Origin: Dasania marina DSM 21967
GTDB lineage: Bacteria > Pseudomonadota > Gammaproteobacteria > Pseudomonadales > Dasaniaceae
Reading direction: 5' to 3'
Length of the DNA stretch: 64,000 nt
Assembly: GCF_000373485.1 (NCBI RefSeq)
Contig: NZ_KB891575.1
Coordinates: 807,631-871,630 of the forward strand
This document shows positions 8,354-17,237 of the stretch, piece after piece. How positions within the stretch are numbered: position 1 is the stretch's first letter; each line of letters opens with the position of its first letter. The position numbers were made by a program, and so were the translations under genes. The notes under the pieces are model-generated. The model was not told the DNA's origin. It did no database searches and saw nothing but the letters and a program-made list of their open reading frames with translations.

Positions 8354-10417
8354 GTGACGAAGCATATTATCATTGCCTTAGCCCTGTTAAACGCAGCGAG
8401 TACCGCAGCAATAGCCGCTAACCCGGCAGCGTCTTATTATGACGAGAGCGATTTATTAGTGGATATACCCGTGGTCAGCGCGGGTGCACGTATGGCGCAG
8501 GCGCGGCATTATTCACCGTCTTCCGTTACGGTAATCGACAGCGAAACCATCGCCGCATTAGCCCCTAACGGTTTAGCTGAGGTGTTTCGTTTAGTGCCCG
8601 GCTTTATGAGTTTTTATATCAATGCCTCTATGCCGGGCTTGTCTGGCCACGATTTAACCGATGATGACCCCCGCCGTTTAGAGGTGCGTATTAATGGCCG
8701 CAGCGTCTATGTACCAACCTTCCCCACGGTGTCTTGGAATTCCTTAGGTATAGTACCTGACGATATAGAACGGATAGAGGTGGTGCGCGGCTCCAATGTG
8801 CCGGCCTATGGTTCAAATGCGGTGGTGGGTGCAGTCAGTATCACCACCAAAAGTCCTGTAGAAGAAAGCGGTACCCATATACGCACTACCGTGGGTGAAA
8901 GAAATACCCGCAATATCAATATACGCAGCAACTTCGAAATGACTAACGGTTATGGTCAATGGCGCTTTGCCCATAGCGAAAACTCTGGTTTTGATGTGCT
9001 AGATGACAGCACGGCGGTAGACCATGTCGTGTTTGACTCTACTTTTACCCCCAGCTTATTAGATACCTATACGTTGGAGCTGGGAGTGAGCGAAGGGCGC
9101 TTTGGTATAGGCGATGGCGATTATGTAGACGAATTTGCTGACGATAAAAATACCAGTTATTGGCTGGCCTTGGGTTGGTTACGAGATGAGGGCCAGCAAA
9201 AATGGCGAGGTCATTTTTCATACTACGATAGTCACTCTGAACATCATGTACCGCAGTGGTTATCGGTAGAAGAGGAGTGGAGCCCCGAACAACTCAATCG
9301 GTATCTGGCGGGTAAGCCCGATGTGCTTCTCGATTATGGTTGGGGTTTAAGAGACTCGCAGTTGTGGGAAGCTGAACTGGAATATCAATACGATGTTAGC
9401 AAACAGCTGCGGGTACTCACAGGTGTGGGCTATAAATTTCAAAATATAGAAGCGCCCAGCAATCTCGATCACGGCGGCACTATTGATTACGGTATTTTAT
9501 ACGGCTTCTCCAATATAGAGTGGCAGATCAGCCGCAAGTGGCTAGCCAATATAGGCTTTATGGCAGAAAACCAAGAGACCGATGAGTCTCATTTGTCACC
9601 GCGGGCATCGCTACACTATCAATTGCTGCCTCAGCATAACTTTCGGGTAAGTGCCTCTAAAGCGTATAGATCACCCTCGGTATTTGAATCTAACCGAGAA
9701 GTCGTTCAGCGAGCCTATGACGTTTTTGTCGATTACGATCTTCTGTCCGAAGACAAGCTAGACGCTGAAGAAATAGAGACGCTTGAGTTGGCCTACTACG
9801 GTAGTTTTTTTGATGGCAAGCTGGATATAGACTGGCGCGCTTTCCATGAAGAGATGGAAGGCGGTATAGATCACGTTAAGTGGTGGGTAGATCACCAGGG
9901 CTGGGATGCCAGTGCTGATTATGATGAAGGCGACCCTAGCGACCCTGATAACAGAGCGCACTTTTTTAGCAATAGCAAAAACTGGCGCGTGACCGGCTAC
10001 GATATGCAGGTAAAGTGGCGGCCCACTAACAGCACTTTGGTGTCACTACAGTATGCTAATGTGCGAGTATCGTTTACCCGGGTAAAAGATTGGACACAGC
10101 TACCCCATGGCGAGAAAAGAGATAAACAGCGAGTACCCGAGCATACCGCCAGCCTGCTCATCACCCAAGATTTTGGTGGCGGCTGGAGTGCATCGATAAT
10201 GAGTTATCATCAATCAGATGTGGAGTGGCGCGGTGGTGAATTTGCCGAGTCATTTTATCGACACGATGTGGCCTTAAGCAAAGTGATAGCCTTTAATCAA
10301 ACCCAGCTTAGGCTGGATTTAAAAGTTGAGAATATAACGGATGAAACCAACTTTGAGTTTGAGACCTTAAATTATTTTGAACGCGCGGCATATCTCAATG
10401 CTTCACTACAATGGTAG
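8354..10417 (+). CDS. TonB-dependent outer-membrane receptor (signalling locus)
   Basis: Outer-membrane receptor of 687 residues. It has a signal peptide (about 1-21, ending AIA), a plug domain (about 50-165, with the IERIEVVRGSNVPAYGSNAVVGAVSITTK-type block, whose VVRG and YGSNA elements are diagnostic), and a beta barrel ending LNASLQW with the usual terminal aromatic residue. It starts at GTG with GAGG six bases upstream. An 85-base gap separates it from a response regulator, a periplasmic binding protein and a hybrid kinase on the same strand. The ligand is unknown; the neighbours suggest that its import or presence is sensed in the periplasm. It lacks an obvious N-terminal FecA-type signalling domain. 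Confidence 0.9.
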   Translation: MTKHIIIALALLNAASTAAIAANPAASYYDESDLLVDIPVVSAGARMAQARHYSPSSVTVIDSETIAALAPNGLAEVFRLVPGFMSFYINASMPGLSGHDLTDDDPRRLEVRINGRSVYVPTFPTVSWNSLGIVPDDIERIEVVRGSNVPAYGSNAVVGAVSITTKSPVEESGTHIRTTVGERNTRNINIRSNFEMTNGYGQWRFAHSENSGFDVLDDSTAVDHVVFDSTFTPSLLDTYTLELGVSEGRFGIGDGDYVDEFADDKNTSYWLALGWLRDEGQQKWRGHFSYYDSHSEHHVPQWLSVEEEWSPEQLNRYLAGKPDVLLDYGWGLRDSQLWEAELEYQYDVSKQLRVLTGVGYKFQNIEAPSNLDHGGTIDYGILYGFSNIEWQISRKWLANIGFMAENQETDESHLSPRASLHYQLLPQHNFRVSASKAYRSPSVFESNREVVQRAYDVFVDYDLLSEDKLDAEEIETLELAYYGSFFDGKLDIDWRAFHEEMEGGIDHVKWWVDHQGWDASADYDEGDPSDPDNRAHFFSNSKNWRVTGYDMQVKWRPTNSTLVSLQYANVRVSFTRVKDWTQLPHGEKRDKQRVPEHTASLLITQDFGGGWSASIMSYHQSDVEWRGGEFAESFYRHDVALSKVIAFNQTQLRLDLKVENITDETNFEFETLNYFERAAYLNASLQW

Positions 10418-10502
10418 CGCTTAGCTAATGAAGGATCTTATCTAGCGGCGCTTAGCCATAGCGGCAGTCTCAGCGAAAATAGATGTTGAAGAAGGATTTT
10501 AA

Positions 10503-11129
10503 ATGAAAATAGTGATAGCTGATGATCATGCGATAACCCGTACCGGTGTTATCGCCGCCCTATCGGAGATGTTCCCCAACGCCCATATCATAGAGTGCTG
10601 TAATGCCGGCTCGGTATTAACCGCGGCTAAAGAGCAGCCCCTAGATCTCGCTATACTGGATTTATTTATGCCTGGCAGCGATGGTTTTGGTTTCTTAAAA
10701 AAACTGTGTAAGACCTATCCAGAATTACCGGTAGTGGTGTTATCGGCATCCGATAACCCTAAGCATGTACACAAGGCATTAGACTTAGGGGTAAGTGGTT
10801 TTATACACAAAAGCAGCAGCTTTGCTTCTATGCACGATGCCCTTAAACAGGTATTGGCGGGAGGCACGGTGACGCCCGAGTTAGCCTTAGCCGCCGATGA
10901 CGAGAGCCCGCAACACCGGGATGCGTTGTTAGCTAGCTTAACCACTAGGCAGCTGGAAATACTCGCTTGTTTGGCTCAGGGCATGAGTAATAAAGCGATA
11001 GCGGCCAGTTTATTTATTTCTGAAAATACCGTTAAAACCCATTTAAAATCGATTATGGCTGAGTTGGATTGCGGCAACCGTACGGAAGCGGTAGTGCTAG
11101 CGGAAAAGCTGAGCTTATTACCTTCCTGA
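10503..11129 (+). CDS. NarL/LuxR-type response regulator
   Basis: Transcription factor of 208 residues. The receiver domain (1-120) has the acidic pocket Asp8/Asp9, the phospho-acceptor Asp53 in LDLFMPG and a Lys in the IHKSSS segment. The LuxR-type helix-turn-helix (about 142-205) has the LTTRQLEILACLAQGMSNKAIA and SENTVKTHLKSI elements. AGGA sits well before the ATG. Its stop overlaps the next start as TGATG, so it is translationally linked to the binding-protein gene. It is the likely end point of the phosphorelay from the hybrid kinase two genes on. Confidence 0.93.
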   Translation: MKIVIADDHAITRTGVIAALSEMFPNAHIIECCNAGSVLTAAKEQPLDLAILDLFMPGSDGFGFLKKLCKTYPELPVVVLSASDNPKHVHKALDLGVSGFIHKSSSFASMHDALKQVLAGGTVTPELALAADDESPQHRDALLASLTTRQLEILACLAQGMSNKAIAASLFISENTVKTHLKSIMAELDCGNRTEAVVLAEKLSLLPS

Positions 11130-12145
11130 TGCGCTTGTTTGCCATAGGGTATAGTTTGCATCGCGTTACTGGGGTTGTGCGTTGGCTGTTAACCATAGGC
11201 TGCGTAGTAGGCCTGTGTTACAGCCCGGTGGGCCTAGCTAGTGCACAAATTATTGTTATCAACTCCTCTGATGCCCCGCCTTATCAGCGCACTGCCGCCG
11301 CCTTAGCAAAGCATTTGGCCGCCAGCGGGGTGTTGGCTAAGCACGAGCTGCAGATATTGTCTTTGGCACAAGCGGACACTCTCGCAGCGCTAGAACCCGG
11401 CACTGTTATTGTGACATTAGGGTCCGCTGCTGCTGATTATGCAATACAGCAGCTACCGGGTGTGCCGGTCATTAATAGTTTTATTACTCACAGTGCTTAC
11501 CAAGCCCTACATGCCCCCGCGCTGCCGGATCAAGCGATTACCGCTGTCTTTATGGATCAACCGCTGGCGCGTTTGATACAACTGGCCAGCTTATTAAAAC
11601 AAGATCAACAGCCCTATAAAATTGGCCTGCTCAGCCAAGCCGACGTGGTCGATCAACAATTAGTGACCGCGGCCTCGGTGAGTGATATAGAAATTCATAG
11701 CGCGACATTATTACTCAAGCAAAATCCAATAAAGCAAATAGAACCGCTAATGAAACATAGCGATGTGGTTATTGTTAGGCCCAGTACCAGTTTGTTTAAC
11801 CGCCTAGTGGCAAAATTAGTATTGCAGCTCAGCATGCGCTACCAAACACCGGTGATCGGTTTTTCAGAAAAATATACCAGAGCCGGCGCATTATTATCGC
11901 TGTATGCCAGCCCCGACAATATAGGCCAAGATACGGCCCAGCTAATTAGTGAGTGGCTAGAGGCGTCACCGTTAGATGCCCCACCGTTAAATAGACCGCC
12001 AAAAAGGCTACCGCCTGCGCGTTATGGCGGGCATTTTAGCCTAGCGATTAATGCGCGCATTGCTAAAAAAATGTCTATGGCCGTAGATGCGCAACAACTG
12101 AGCACAGCATTGCAGCGCCAGGAGGCAAAGAATGTTGGCGATTAA
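11129..12145 (+). CDS. ABC-type substrate-binding-like protein (PF04392 type), probable periplasmic sensor partner
   Basis: Predicted 338-residue exported protein with a hydrophobic N-terminus (about 15-38, ending GLASA). The body resembles PF04392 ABC substrate-binding proteins: two alpha/beta lobes with GTVIVTLGSAAADYAIQ and the PVIGFSEKYTRAGALLSLYASP block near the C-terminus. No ABC permease or ATPase accompanies it. The ATG at 11129 overlaps the regulator stop, and its own end overlaps the kinase start by 14 bases. This tight coupling suggests it presents a ligand to the sensor kinase rather than to a transporter. An upstream in-frame start at 11069 lies inside the regulator and is unlikely. 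Confidence 0.75.
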   Translation: MRLFAIGYSLHRVTGVVRWLLTIGCVVGLCYSPVGLASAQIIVINSSDAPPYQRTAAALAKHLAASGVLAKHELQILSLAQADTLAALEPGTVIVTLGSAAADYAIQQLPGVPVINSFITHSAYQALHAPALPDQAITAVFMDQPLARLIQLASLLKQDQQPYKIGLLSQADVVDQQLVTAASVSDIEIHSATLLLKQNPIKQIEPLMKHSDVVIVRPSTSLFNRLVAKLVLQLSMRYQTPVIGFSEKYTRAGALLSLYASPDNIGQDTAQLISEWLEASPLDAPPLNRPPKRLPPARYGGHFSLAINARIAKKMSMAVDAQQLSTALQRQEAKNVGD

Positions 12146-14831
12146 AAAATTATTCGCCTTTAGCCAGTGGAGCCTTAGCGCTAGAGTGTCGGCGCTGGTT
12201 GCCATACCGCTGGTTTGTATTAGTTTACTAACGGCTTACAATATTAATACCACGTTGAATAGAGAAACCGATAACCTCCAAGATAGAGCTGAAAAATTAT
12301 TATTCCTAGCTGCCGATGCCGCGCAACTAGCGTTGTTTGCCGGCGATAGAGACGCGTTAAATACCTTGGCTGATGCCATTATGCGTGACTCACAAATTGC
12401 CGAGGTTTTATTTTTTGATGACACCCTGCAACAACTCAGTGGTCAGGGCGCTAGCGTTAGCGGTGTTATCAACAGTAGTGCGTTTGTCGACGGTCAACAC
12501 ACGATAGCGGGTGATTATTGGGTATTTATACAATCGGTAAAACCCAGCGGAGCCTTTATTGATGACGATCCAGAGCAATATAGCGCAGCTATTAGCAATC
12601 AGTTGTTGGGCTGGGTCGCGTTAACGGTAGACCTCAGTGAAAGTCGCGATTATCGGCAGGCGGTATTAAAAAATAATGTATTGATTGCTCTATTAATGCT
12701 CAGTGTCGCGTTGTGGTTAGCGTTTCGCTTTAGTCGCTCAGTGGTGCGGCCTATCAACGAAATTACCGCGGCGGTGGCCCGCTACGGGCAAGAAGATTTC
12801 AGCCACCGCGTTGCTGAGTTGAGCGTAGGCGAGCTGGGTGAATTGGAGAAAGGGGTGAACAAACTGGCGCAACGGGTGGGCCAGTCGCAGTTGATATTAA
12901 GAGCAGAAGTGGCCAAGGCCACCAAAGACTTGGAGAGTCAAAATTTAGATTTAGCGGAGGCTAAAATCGTAGCTGATGAGGCCAACCATGCCAAAGATGA
13001 TTTCCTCGCAAGAATGAGCCATGAGTTACGCACGCCATTAACCGGTATTATGGGTTTTGTGCGTCTGTTGGCTAACACCGAACAGCCTACGCTGCGGCAA
13101 GAGTATAGCCAAATTATTTTAACCTCTTCCTCGGTATTGCTATCAACCATCAATGACATACTGGATTTTTCTAAACTACGGGCTCGCTCTTTTGTGTTAA
13201 GCCCTACGGCCTTTAACCTAGAAGAGTGTTTGCGCTCTGCGCTGGACTTACATCGAGTTTCGGCTTTTGAAAAAGCCATAGAGCTAAACCTGTTAATGGA
13301 TGCTGATGTGCCCTTAGCGATAGTGGCTGATGTCGATAAGCTACAGAAAGTGCTAAACAATATACTGTCGAATGCCGTGAAGTTTACCGACAGTGGCGAC
13401 ATTATTATGTTTGTTTCTCTATCACAGCAGCAGGGCGATGATGCGTTGATTAGTGTGGCTATTAAAGACAGCGGCATAGGCATTGCGGCCAGTGATTTAC
13501 AGCGGCTCTTTAATCCTTTTTTTCAATGCGATGAAAGCAGTACCCGCAGCCACGATGGTACCGGTTTAGGGCTGTCTATAGCCGAAGACTTTGTCAGCTT
13601 AATGGGCGGCGACATTAGTATCGACAGTGAAGAAGGTGAGGGCACAGAGGTTGAATTTAGTTTTCGCTGCCGCGTACAAGCGCAAGCTCTAGAGCCTTAT
13701 GCGGCGAATGAACAATGGCGGGCTGTGTTATTTGACCACAACCCCTGGACCCGGCGCTCATGGCGCAACCAATTACTGAGTTATAGCAGCGATGTGCGGG
13801 TAGCGACCAGCCCCGCGCAGTTAATCGATAATTTACAGGCCAAGCCTGCAACGGATGTGCTATTGCTAGGGCTGAATCAGCAATGTGATAGCAAGGAACA
13901 GCTGTGCGCTTTGTTGCAGCGCATAAGGGCCGGCTTTAATGGCGCGATTATTGTAGCGGCGGCCGACGATGGCAATCACGAATTACGGGCACTTAATGAG
14001 CATTATGGTCCCTTGCAGGTGGTCAGCAAGCCACTAACGGCTAGCCGTTTATGGGCCGTCTTGGATAAAGCCAATAGCCTGTCGGCGCCAGCGTTTATGC
14101 GCAGCGGTGGGCCTATAACAACAGTGCGGGATAAAGTATTAAGCAGCCCCCGGCTGTTGCCGGGGGTGAAGTTACTCTTAGCCGAAGACAATAAGTTTAA
14201 TCAGCAACTACTGGCAACGCTGTTGCGTGCAGTGGGGGCAGAGGTGAGCGTGGTCAGCGATGGCCAAGAGGCGCTGCTATGTTGTGAAATGCAGCGCTTT
14301 GATGTGTTATTGCTGGATTTACACATGCCTAAACGCAATGGCCTGCAAGTGAGCGAGGCGGTGCGTAAGGGGCAAATGAACAGCGATAGCCCGATTATTA
14401 TTTTGACGGCCGACCTACAAGCTGAGCAACAGCCGGCGATGGCGGCTGCGGGTGTCAATACGGTGAGTTATAAACCCATAGACGAACAGGATTTAATCGC
14501 AAAAATTCATCGCTTGGCCGCTAAAGGCAATAGCCAGGCAGACCCCACGGAACGTGCGCTGGTAAGGCTATCGGCCAATGAGCTAGAGCAGGAGCTCGAC
14601 CGTTTGCTACAGGGGATAGCCAAGGCTATTAGCGCCCAAGATATAAACGTTATACAACAACAGGTGCATCAGCTGCTGGGGGTCATAGGGCTGTCGGGTA
14701 TCACGGCGCTGCAAGCCGCCGCCGGGGCATTGAGTGAGGCTGCGTTAGCGAGTAATTTGACGGCCGTTATAGGGCACTTCGAAAAACTGTCAGCGGATTA
14801 CGCCGCCGCCTTAATGCAAACAGAAAAATAA
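12132..14831 (+). CDS. Tripartite hybrid sensor histidine kinase (BarA-like)
   Basis: Inner-membrane kinase of 899 residues. It has transmembrane segments near 18-36 and 182-198, which flank a periplasmic domain of CHASE8-like appearance. HAMP (about 199-252) follows, then HisKA with phospho-acceptor His297 in MSHELRTPL and an ATPase domain with DSGIGI and GTGLGL motifs. A degenerate receiver (about 528-647) has Gly580 where the Asp is expected. A full receiver (about 679-795) has Asp729 and Lys781. An Hpt-like domain (about 810-895) has His846. The expected relay is His297 to Asp729 to His846 to Asp53 of the upstream regulator. The gene start overlaps the binding-protein gene. Confidence 0.93.
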   Translation: MLAIKKLFAFSQWSLSARVSALVAIPLVCISLLTAYNINTTLNRETDNLQDRAEKLLFLAADAAQLALFAGDRDALNTLADAIMRDSQIAEVLFFDDTLQQLSGQGASVSGVINSSAFVDGQHTIAGDYWVFIQSVKPSGAFIDDDPEQYSAAISNQLLGWVALTVDLSESRDYRQAVLKNNVLIALLMLSVALWLAFRFSRSVVRPINEITAAVARYGQEDFSHRVAELSVGELGELEKGVNKLAQRVGQSQLILRAEVAKATKDLESQNLDLAEAKIVADEANHAKDDFLARMSHELRTPLTGIMGFVRLLANTEQPTLRQEYSQIILTSSSVLLSTINDILDFSKLRARSFVLSPTAFNLEECLRSALDLHRVSAFEKAIELNLLMDADVPLAIVADVDKLQKVLNNILSNAVKFTDSGDIIMFVSLSQQQGDDALISVAIKDSGIGIAASDLQRLFNPFFQCDESSTRSHDGTGLGLSIAEDFVSLMGGDISIDSEEGEGTEVEFSFRCRVQAQALEPYAANEQWRAVLFDHNPWTRRSWRNQLLSYSSDVRVATSPAQLIDNLQAKPATDVLLLGLNQQCDSKEQLCALLQRIRAGFNGAIIVAAADDGNHELRALNEHYGPLQVVSKPLTASRLWAVLDKANSLSAPAFMRSGGPITTVRDKVLSSPRLLPGVKLLLAEDNKFNQQLLATLLRAVGAEVSVVSDGQEALLCCEMQRFDVLLLDLHMPKRNGLQVSEAVRKGQMNSDSPIIILTADLQAEQQPAMAAAGVNTVSYKPIDEQDLIAKIHRLAAKGNSQADPTERALVRLSANELEQELDRLLQGIAKAISAQDINVIQQQVHQLLGVIGLSGITALQAAAGALSEAALASNLTAVIGHFEKLSADYAAALMQTEK

Positions 14832-15049
14832 AAATCACCCATATAGGTGACGCGAGCACGCCGCTATCGCCGTATATTACCCCTTAGCTAAGCTGTTGTA
14901 AGGACTTAAACATGGACGCACATGGCGTGCGCTTAGCTACTTCTTAATGATCACTCTAGCGCTGTTAACAACAATAAGTCACAGCTGAGCTATTTTACTA
15001 GCATCCGTAGTGATAAGCGTCAGGGCTTTGATAAATAAGTTAGCTTAAT
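14832..15049. other. Intergenic region after the hybrid kinase
   Basis: A short imperfect hairpin (TCACC at 14837 with GGTGA a few bases on) follows the kinase stop without a T run. An 11-codon ATG frame at 14911 with a GGA upstream is too short to call. Nothing else stands out. Confidence 0.4.
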
Positions 15050-15442
15050 ATGTTGGTATCTAAAAATATTTTGCCTATACAAGAGTACTCGCTACCCTTT
15101 GGTAACTTCCAGTTTTTTACAGATTATGTAAGCTGCGATATTTTCGAAGGGGAAGACCTGGATACGGAAAAACTACTGCAGTTTTACGCGTTGTGCAGTG
15201 ATTTTTTTCAAGACCAGCGCTATGCGGTTATAGAGCTTAGGCACTCTTCTTACTCGACAGACCCCAGTTTTTATATCAAATATAGTGATTTGTTATCGCA
15301 GGTGAAAGCGCAGGCGATGGTAGTTGCTAACACCGTGCTGGCGCAAATCAATGAATATGAGGCCATGTGTATACGGCATTGCCCCTGTCGCGCCTTTCAT
15401 ACAGTCGGGGATGCTATAGATTGGGCCAAGCAGCAAGCCTAA
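15050..15442 (+). CDS. SpoIIAA/STAS-like hypothetical protein
   Basis: Uncharacterised 130-residue cytosolic protein. The pattern of an RYAVIELRH strand, a VVANTVLAQINEYEA helix and a C-terminal VGDAIDWAKQQ segment resembles SpoIIAA-like/STAS proteins found widely in proteobacteria, but the match is by eye. No signal peptide or membrane segment. The ribosome site is weak. It may be independent of the kinase operon, which ends 218 bases upstream. Function unknown. Confidence 0.6.
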   Translation: MLVSKNILPIQEYSLPFGNFQFFTDYVSCDIFEGEDLDTEKLLQFYALCSDFFQDQRYAVIELRHSSYSTDPSFYIKYSDLLSQVKAQAMVVANTVLAQINEYEAMCIRHCPCRAFHTVGDAIDWAKQQA

Positions 15443-15472
15443 ACTTCAGCAGCGTCATCGCTTTGCTTAGTC

Positions 15473-15727
15473 TTAATGCAGAGTGGCTGAAGGCGCTTGT
15501 ACCAGCACATCATCGTAACGACAGGCTTCCATCCACAGCGGCCATTCCATGGGTAACATACTTTCTATCGCTTGATAGGCTTGTTGTTGTTGCTGGCTAG
15601 ATAGGCAGCAGACGTAGCATTCTAATTTTTCTAGCTGTGCCCCAGCCATGCGGAAAATATCTAGGCTTTGGTCGCGTTGAGCCCATTCTATGCTGGTGCG
15701 CAGGTTGGCTAATTGCTGGTTAAACAT
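15473..15727 (-). CDS. Small hypothetical protein, glutamine-rich
   Basis: 84-residue protein not recognised. It looks mostly helical, with a Cys-containing ECYVCC segment and a QQQQQ run, and no signal peptide or membrane segment. AAGGTG lies seven bases before the ATG, which supports a real gene. It is convergent with the STAS-like gene, whose stop is 30 bases away. Confidence 0.55.
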   Translation of the reverse strand: MFNQQLANLRTSIEWAQRDQSLDIFRMAGAQLEKLECYVCCLSSQQQQQAYQAIESMLPMEWPLWMEACRYDDVLVQAPSATLH

Positions 15728-15848
15728 ATGTCACCTTTTTTGCTAAAACATTATTTGCAGGTGATTAATGCAACAACAGGGCCAATAAGTCAGCAGTAAA
15801 AATAAAACTTAAGTTATTGATTTTTAGTGGATTTTTACTATGAGAGTA

Positions 15849-15882
15849 GGCCGCCAAGACAATGCTAGGCGGCCATTTTTTT
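15849..15882 (+). terminator. Terminator-shaped hairpin on the plus strand
   Basis: GGCCGCC (15849-15855) pairs perfectly with GGCGGCC (15868-15874) over a 12-base loop, and a run of seven T follows on the plus strand. Both flanking genes (15473-15727 and the symporter) are on the minus strand. On that strand the T run precedes the hairpin as A residues and no T run follows, so it is not a normal symporter terminator. Confidence 0.6.
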
Positions 15883-15908
15883 GGCGGGGTTAGCGGGCTA
15901 TAGGCCGT

Positions 15909-17189
15909 CTACACTCGATCTATAGACGTCGTTTCACCCTCACTTTTGGCAATCACTACCGCGCCGCAGGCGTCGCTAAACACATTCACTGCCGTACGCA
16001 TCATATCCAGTATGCGGTCGGTGACTAACAACAAGCCCAAACCTTCCAAGGGCAAGCCGATCACACCGAGGATAACGGTAATCGCCACTAAGCTGGCGGC
16101 GGGTATGCCTGCCACCCCTATCGATGTGAGCAATGCCACCATGACGATAATAAATTGCTGACCAAAGCTCAGGTCTAGGCCATAGGCTTGGGCAATAAAC
16201 ATGGCGGCTACGCATTCATAGAGGGCGGTACCGTCCATATTAATAGTGGCACCCAAAGGCAGTACAAAACTGGTGGTGCGGTTAGAGACGCCCACGTCCT
16301 TTTCTACCGTTTCTAAGGTCAGTGGCAGGGTGGCTGAGCTAGAGGCGGTGGAAAATGCAGTTAGCATAACCGGCGACATTTTTTTCATAAACACGCCCGG
16401 CCGTACCCCAGCAAAAAAACGCAGTATTAGCGGCAGCACCACAAAGGCGTGTATGAGCAGCGCGGCAAAGACCGTTAAAAAGAAAATCATCAGCGGTTTA
16501 AATGCGTCAAAGCCGGTAGCAGCCACGGTTTTGGCGACTAGGCCAAACACCCCTAAGGGTGCAAACTTCATCACCCACATGGTGATATGCATCATCACAT
16601 CAAACACGCCCTGCCAGGCATTTTGCAGCAACTGGCCACGGCTGCTGTCTATGCGGGTCATAAAAAAGCCAAACAACAGGCTAAAAAAGATTAATCCCAG
16701 CATTTGCCCGTCAGCGGCGGCTTCTACTACGTTAGTGGGCACCATGCGCAAAAATACTTCGCTGAGGTCGCTAATATTGCTGCCCTCAACTTTGCCGATG
16801 ACGTCGTCCAGTTGTTGTTGATCCGTGTTGAGGTTGAGCCTTGAACCTGCGGGCTCGCCATCAATAATGCCGGGGGTGGTTAGATTGACTAAGGCCAAGC
16901 CTAACACTATGGCCAAGGTGCTACTGGTTAAGTAAAAAGCTATGGTCTTGCCGCCTAGGCGGCCCAAATGCTTACTGCTGCCTATGCCGCTAATACCGCA
17001 AATAATAGAGGCCATAATCAGCGGCACAATAATCATTTTTAAGGCATTTAAAAATAAGCTACCCATGAAGCTGTAGGCTGACAGTAGCGGGATACCGAGT
17101 AGCGTACTATCGGTAGAGGTGGCTAGGCCGGCTAGCACCGCCAAGACCATTGCCATAATAATTTGCCAGTGCAGTGCTAATTTTTTCAT
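15909..17189 (-). CDS. Dicarboxylate/amino acid:cation symporter (GltP/DctA family)
   Basis: Inner-membrane secondary transporter of 426 residues in the glutamate transporter fold. The serine-rich re-entrant loop STASSSATLPLTLE and the substrate/cation motif INMDGTALYE are intact, as is the second loop near IPAASLVAI. It takes up a C4-dicarboxylate, glutamate/aspartate or a related acid with sodium or protons. The subfamily cannot be fixed from motifs alone. It is a stand-alone gene; the DUF1415 gene lies 48 bases upstream on the same strand. Confidence 0.92.
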   Translation of the reverse strand: MKKLALHWQIIMAMVLAVLAGLATSTDSTLLGIPLLSAYSFMGSLFLNALKMIIVPLIMASIICGISGIGSSKHLGRLGGKTIAFYLTSSTLAIVLGLALVNLTTPGIIDGEPAGSRLNLNTDQQQLDDVIGKVEGSNISDLSEVFLRMVPTNVVEAAADGQMLGLIFFSLLFGFFMTRIDSSRGQLLQNAWQGVFDVMMHITMWVMKFAPLGVFGLVAKTVAATGFDAFKPLMIFFLTVFAALLIHAFVVLPLILRFFAGVRPGVFMKKMSPVMLTAFSTASSSATLPLTLETVEKDVGVSNRTTSFVLPLGATINMDGTALYECVAAMFIAQAYGLDLSFGQQFIIVMVALLTSIGVAGIPAASLVAITVILGVIGLPLEGLGLLLVTDRILDMMRTAVNVFSDACGAVVIAKSEGETTSIDRV

Positions 17190-17237
17190 GGAGTGCCTTT
17201 GAGTTATCGTTTGCTGCTTCTGTGCACAGCCTAGCTG

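Noticed and set aside
12938-13483. Minus-strand frame of 181 codons inside the hybrid kinase
   Set aside because: Antisense to the conserved HisKA/ATPase region; Ser-rich translation and no family match.
15367-15600. 77-codon plus-strand frame
   Set aside because: Overlaps the STAS-like gene and the convergent small gene; no start signal.
16246-16821. Long plus-strand frame inside the symporter gene
   Set aside because: Antisense shadow of a clear membrane transporter on the minus strand; its product is low-complexity and has no recognisable family.
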